From the NCBI GenBank assembly GCA_950022295.1, contig OX465596.1:215109501-215173500 (forward strand): a DNA stretch of 64,000 nt, in the 5' to 3' direction. Source of the DNA: Bromus sterilis (taxonomy: Eukaryota > Streptophyta > Magnoliopsida > Poales > Poaceae). Position numbers and translations under genes: made by a program. The notes beneath the pieces were generated by a model. The model was not told the DNA's origin. It did not search any database and saw only the letters and a list, made by a program, of their open reading frames with translations. Every line of letters begins with the position of its first letter. The first letter of the stretch is position 1. Positions 60,102-64,000 of the stretch are shown here, one piece after another.

Positions 60102-60122
60102 GTTTGCTCCCCCCGTGGGTCC
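60102..60122 (+). promoter_or_regulatory. Primer-binding site of E
   Basis: GTTTGCTCCCCCCGTGGGTCC directly after the LTR, a variant of the site in B (GTTGGCGCCCACCGTGGGGCC). Confidence 0.6.
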
Positions 60123-61066
60123 TACGAACAAGGGCGTTGTCATCTTTGAAGAAATCCTCATAGGGATCGAGAAACCGGTGATTGTCCGGACGAAGAACAA
60201 CCGGCACGAACAAATCTACGTCAACAAGTCGACGATCTGCCGACTCTGGTAGGACTCTATGCGACCCGGGTGCATTGCAACCTCGGTTTCTTCAACATCT
60301 ACATCAAGATGTACATCAAGCTCCTGAAGAAAACAAGAAAAATTTTCGAGCGCGCGACTTGACACTCAACTTCAGAATCGACCCTCACGCGCAGATCGCA
60401 GGACAGAAAAAACATCTGCATTGGGGATACTCCAGGAGGCGACTCGGAACTCATATTGAAATTTTAACAGATTGGAAATTCTTTTGGTTCCAATCTGTTA
60501 AAATTTCAGCCAATTCCAACGATTAGATCTCCCTGGCTGCCTCCTACACTGAAGCGCTATCAAAATCTGGCGGAACAGCGCACAAATTCATCAAAAACAT
60601 TCCCGAGGTCGACTAGTACATCAATTCGAAGATCCCTCCGGTGGAAATCTGCGGAATATATTCCCTTACTACTACAAAAAGTTTCAGAAAATTTCAACGG
60701 TCAGATCTCCATGGCCGACTCCCGCACTAAAACGCATTTTTGGATCTACGCAAGGTCGCGAAACCCAACCACAAATTTAGCTAAACCTATCACCGGTTTG
60801 CACTCTGGACACTGGAACAACTACCGTTTGAGAAAAATTATCACATACATATGTGTCGGATTACAACCGCTTGGTCATATTTATCATCGGCTCGACATAT
60901 TGGTCGGACTATCAACCACCGACTCCTCACCACGGTTGTCTTCAATGTTTCTCCGGTTTTTCTCTGCATCATCAGATCAATACTTGTTTCTTTATCAAGT
61001 TTGATAAATGGAGTCTCCAGCCGACTCCTCGAGTTGACTCAAGACTTGGGGGCTATGCCTCCTATA
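60123..61066 (+). other. Leader/internal region of E
   Basis: No coding domain. 60285-60360 matches 5060-5135 of F (CTACATCAAGMTSTACATCAAGCTC). Two copies of the motif with AAAATTTCAGMMAATTYCAACG and GATCTCC occur at 60495-60530 and 60665-60712, as in F. It contains the hairpin at 60457-60508. The ORF 60182-60526 (114 codons) is in a different frame from the ORF in the matching part of F, so I do not call it a gene. Confidence 0.65.
60457..60508. repeat. Perfect inverted repeat (21-bp arms, 10-base loop)
   Basis: TGAAATTTTAACAGATTGG with its exact complement across a 10-base loop (60478-60487). In the RNA this would form a stable hairpin next to the conserved leader motif. Confidence 0.9.
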
Positions 61067-61594
61067 TAAGGATGGCAATGGGTATGGTATGGGCAGGGTA
61101 GAGCAATACCAAACCCATACCCATATAGTTCATGGGTACAAATTTCTACCCATACCCTTACCCGTGGGTATAAAACTATACCCACACCCATACCCGGTGG
61201 ATACCCGTACCCATCGGGTACCCATTGGGTAGATCAAATAGTACATTATTTTCATATTTTTACATTCATTGGTATCGCATTAGCAAAAAAAATTTGACAA
61301 CTCAATAGCAGGTAGATGAATACATGAAAATTAACTATATAGGCTATAGGTACCCACTTAGTAGATAAAATAGTATATAGTATATATACACATTGAATTG
61401 GTCAAATAGTACATTTTTTTACATGGGTAGGGTATGGGTATACCCATGGGTACAAAGCTATACCCGTGCCCTACCCACGACTTGATGGGTAGGGTGTGGG
61501 TACTACCTATGGGTATAAAAATGTACCCATACCCTACCCATGCGGGTAGGGTACCCGCGGGTACCCGTACCCATGGGTAAAATTTCCTTCCTTA
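61067..61594. mobile_element. hAT-type MITE inserted in E
   Basis: 528 bp. Perfect 8-bp duplications CTCCTATA at 61059-61066 and 61595-61602. Terminal inverted repeats start TAAGGATGGCAAT on the left and TAAGGAAGGAAAT on the right. The inside is rich in the GGGTA/TACCC motif on both strands and holds no transposase. An 8-bp duplication and short ends fit the hAT superfamily; the autonomous partner is not in view. Confidence 0.85.
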
Positions 61595-61685
61595 CTCCTA
61601 TAGGATCCATCGAAGATTTACATATATTATGTTTCAACGACGGATTATAATTGACCATCACAAATTCTGGTCCATTAATTTCGAT

Positions 61686-62000
61686 GGTAAAATCCCGGAT
61701 TAGATTCCGGTTCGTTGGAAAAATTAATTTCGGCTCTTTCATCGATGTCAGAATCATTGGTAAAATCCCGGCTTAGATTCCGGTTCATTGGAAAAATTTC
61801 GGCTCTTTCATTGAGTCATCGGTAAAATCCCGACTCAAATTCCTGTTTATTGGAAAACCCTGGCTCCCTTCTCGAGTTCCGGTTTATTAAAAAATTTCGG
61901 CTCCTTCTTGAGTTCCTGTTCATAAAAAATTCAGCCTCCTCGATGAGTTACGGTTCATCGAGAATTCTGGCTCCTTTATGAATCCATGATCATTGCAAAT
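61686..62000 (+). repeat. ~60-bp degenerate tandem array in E
   Basis: Four to five units containing GGTAAAATCCCGG, TTCCGGTTCATTGGAAAA and TTTCGGCTC, becoming more divergent toward the right. Confidence 0.75.
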
Positions 62001-62899
62001 CACCAGCTTCACAAGAAATCTCGGTAAGACTCGGCACTTCTGGAACCCAGAATTTGTCACCTTATGCATTGCACCTTTATTTTCATATCATGATGCATTA
62101 CATCATTATGCATCATTATGCATTGCACCTTTATTTTCATATCATGGTACACTGCATCTTCTGCATACACATAAGTCGATCTTCGTCGCACTAGGCTATC
62201 GCCAAACAAAGTCGATTTTTATCGCACTAGGCTATCGCCACACTTATGTATAAAATCAACTTTCATATTACATATTGCATCATATCGCAGAAATTACATA
62301 TTTTTACACAATTTTTCAGAGACCTGGGGGCTTGACCAACCCTCTATCGGCTCTGAGCATGTATATTTCTTTGATAAGGCAAATCAGGAGAGCATGATGA
62401 TACTCATCGACTCTCACCAGAAAAGCCGGCATATATATGTAAAACTTCACATGTATTTTCTTAAATAAGGGGTAATAGGGGAGTTCGATGGTTCCCATAG
62501 ACTCTTAACCGAAGAAATCCCGGCACATACATGAAATGGCCACCCACGCCTGGCCTATACAGCTCAGAGCTTACATAACTAACGCGCAACCGGTTGGTCT
62601 AAACTTCGGGGGTTACATAAAATGCCTATCGAATTTAGTCCTAAGAGCCGGGCACGCTAGTCATTGAAAAGTCGGCTCTATAGAGAAGTTTCAACTCGTG
62701 AACCAATAATCTCTCTCAACGCGAGAAGATGAGGTCTAAGTCTACTTCTACTAGCCTTTGCATTTTTTTGCATACATCAGCATCATAGCATACTTTCTTT
62801 TCTATCATTTCATATTTCATAAAACCATGCATACAATATGAGCATTAACCTGTGTGACTCAGTATGACACAAAGATGCTCATACCGACTCACGGAGACT
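62001..62899 (+). other. 3' region of E matching the Tat elements
   Basis: Includes a short duplication around TTATGCATTGCACCTTTATTTTCATATCATG (62062-62150), two units of the GTCGAT...CGCACTAGGCTATCGCC repeat (62165-62240), and a segment (62330-62790) that matches the reverse complement of about 780-1200 in D. The array unit with CATACCGACTCACGGAGACT begins just before H2. An antisense ORF, if E has one, would lie beyond H2. Confidence 0.7.
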
Positions 62900-64000
62900 T
62901 GATACGTCCCAAACGTATCTATAATTTCTGCTTGCTCGATGCATGTTTTGTGTGATAGTGCTACGATCTAGATACACTTTCATACACTTTTGATCATATT
63001 TGGACTATATTATTAACTCAGTGCACCACAGTGTCAGCTCTTGTTTTCCCCCATGGCTACCCCCTTCGCCTATTTAATCTCCGTGACGCAAAACCTCCGA
63101 AGACAGAACTCTTTTCCGCGATCTCGCCTCTGTTCCGCCGCCGCCGCTCTTCCAAGATTGGGAGCGCCAGCAGACTTCTTCCCGGCACCCTGACGGAGGG
63201 AGGATCGCCCTCCGGGAGCTTACCCTCCACCATGGATGCTTCCTAGATGTGCCGTGAGTAGTTTCCCTTGGACCATGGGTCCGTGATCAGTAGCTATGTG
63301 ATGTTCTCCTCCCCTCTTTGTTCTTCAAGATTTATTCCTCGTGATCTACCATACATGATCGAGGCACATATGTAATTTTCTGCTGTTGCTATGCTGAGTT
63401 TGCTGGGATCTGATGGATTATGAGATTATGTTCAGATTGTGATAGAGTAATATATTTGGTTCTTATCTTTTATATTCTTGTTCCTAAGTAATTCTTGCAT
63501 ATTCTCCGTTGCTGTTTATTGCTTTGGCCAAGTAGTAGGTAGTAACTCCAAGAGGGAACGTTATGCTCGATTGTGGGTTCATGCTCCCCGATGACACGCT
63601 TGAGTGACACAAACATGAGTCTAGGGGATGTGTTGTTGCCCCAAGGGGGAAAACAACCGTGCTTGTAACTGCGGTTGCTAGGATTTTTTTACTTTATGTC
63701 AAGTGTTTTTTAATGCAGTTGTCTGTTGCTTTGGGTTTACACTTTGGGTGGGGATCGCAACTTAATACCAGCGAGATGTTCTGGATATATATGTGAAGGT
63801 GAATGATTAGTATTAGATGCAGTTGGATTTCGTTCTACTTATTTTGGCCTACTGTCCACACTTTTGAGCCTTCCTTTCTTTGTAGCATAGTTAACAATGC
63901 GGTGTGTTTTTAATCCTTTCTATTTCCCAGCTATAATTTGTTTACCTCGCATAGAAGTTTTATCGTCTTTTGCGAGAGAGACATCACTATTGAACATCAG
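62900..64000 (+). mobile_element. H2: start of a TGATACG-type LTR, truncated by the window
   Basis: TGATACGTCCCAAACG and following sequence match H1 (18729 on), except that about 230 bp present in H1 around 18880-19110 are missing here. TATA-like CTATTTAAT at 63070-63078. Whether it is a solo LTR or a full element cannot be seen. Confidence 0.8.

Larger units (their letters stand above)
59243..64000 (+). mobile_element. Element E: non-autonomous LTR element related to D/B and F, runs off the window
   Basis: Left LTR 59243-60101, PBS, a leader similar to that of F, then directly the 3' repeat region typical of the Tat elements D and B, with no gag or pol between. A hAT MITE (61067-61594) and the LTR H2 (62900 on) are inserted. 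The 3' LTR is not in view. Left flank CATTC (59238-59242). Confidence 0.75.

Overview
This window looks like intergenic DNA from a large grass genome, most probably Triticeae (wheat, Aegilops or barley relatives). I found no convincing host gene, tRNA, rRNA or CRISPR array. Almost every base can be assigned to LTR retrotransposons nested in one another, plus one small hAT-type MITE. The taxonomic call rests on element types remembered from Triticeae (Sabrina/Athila-like gag-pro elements, Tat-lineage Gypsy elements, a chromovirus with LTRs over 4 kb) and was not checked against a database.

Layers, oldest to youngest as the breakpoints show. J: a 120-bp relic of an Athila/Sabrina-like gag on the minus strand (59123-59242). 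A: a plus-strand Athila/Sabrina-like element inserted in J; its right LTR is 57741-59122, and its left LTR is split, with only the 3' part (25581-26566) in view. D: a minus-strand Tat-lineage Gypsy element (1-25580, 3' end off the left edge) inserted in the left LTR of A. Three insertions cut D: a solo LTR (H1, 18729-20392), a composite solo LTR (G3, 20799-24844) and a long solo LTR (LTR1, 3108-14278). LTR1 itself contains a second solo LTR of its own family (LTR2, 8387-12596) and a complete non-autonomous element F (4444-7749). The internal region of A is also cut by B (plus-strand Tat element with both LTRs, 26985-37284) and C (plus-strand chromovirus with 4.3-kb LTRs, 41236-55508). To the right, J is cut by E (non-autonomous element, 59243 to beyond the edge), which carries a hAT MITE (61067-61594) and the start of another LTR (H2, 62900 to the edge).

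Target-site duplications support most of these calls: CTTGC around LTR1, CTAGA around F, GACCC around G3 and CTCCTATA around the MITE are perfect. GAATA/GCATA (LTR2), GCCGC/GCTGC (H1), AGAGT/AGACT (B) and GTAGC/GTAAC (C) each differ at one base.

All gag and pol reading frames of the retrotransposons are broken by stops and frameshifts, many explicable as C-to-T changes at CAG or CGA codons. Two reading frames stand out. One is an antisense ORF with a B3-like region near the 3' end of B, with a homologous tail from D at the very start of the window. The other is an unbroken 258-codon ORF between the primer-binding site and gag of C. Other observations worth checking are a TAG codon at the same AP-RT junction in B and D, a perfect 21-bp hairpin in the leader of E, and an abrupt change in LTR-LTR divergence within C.
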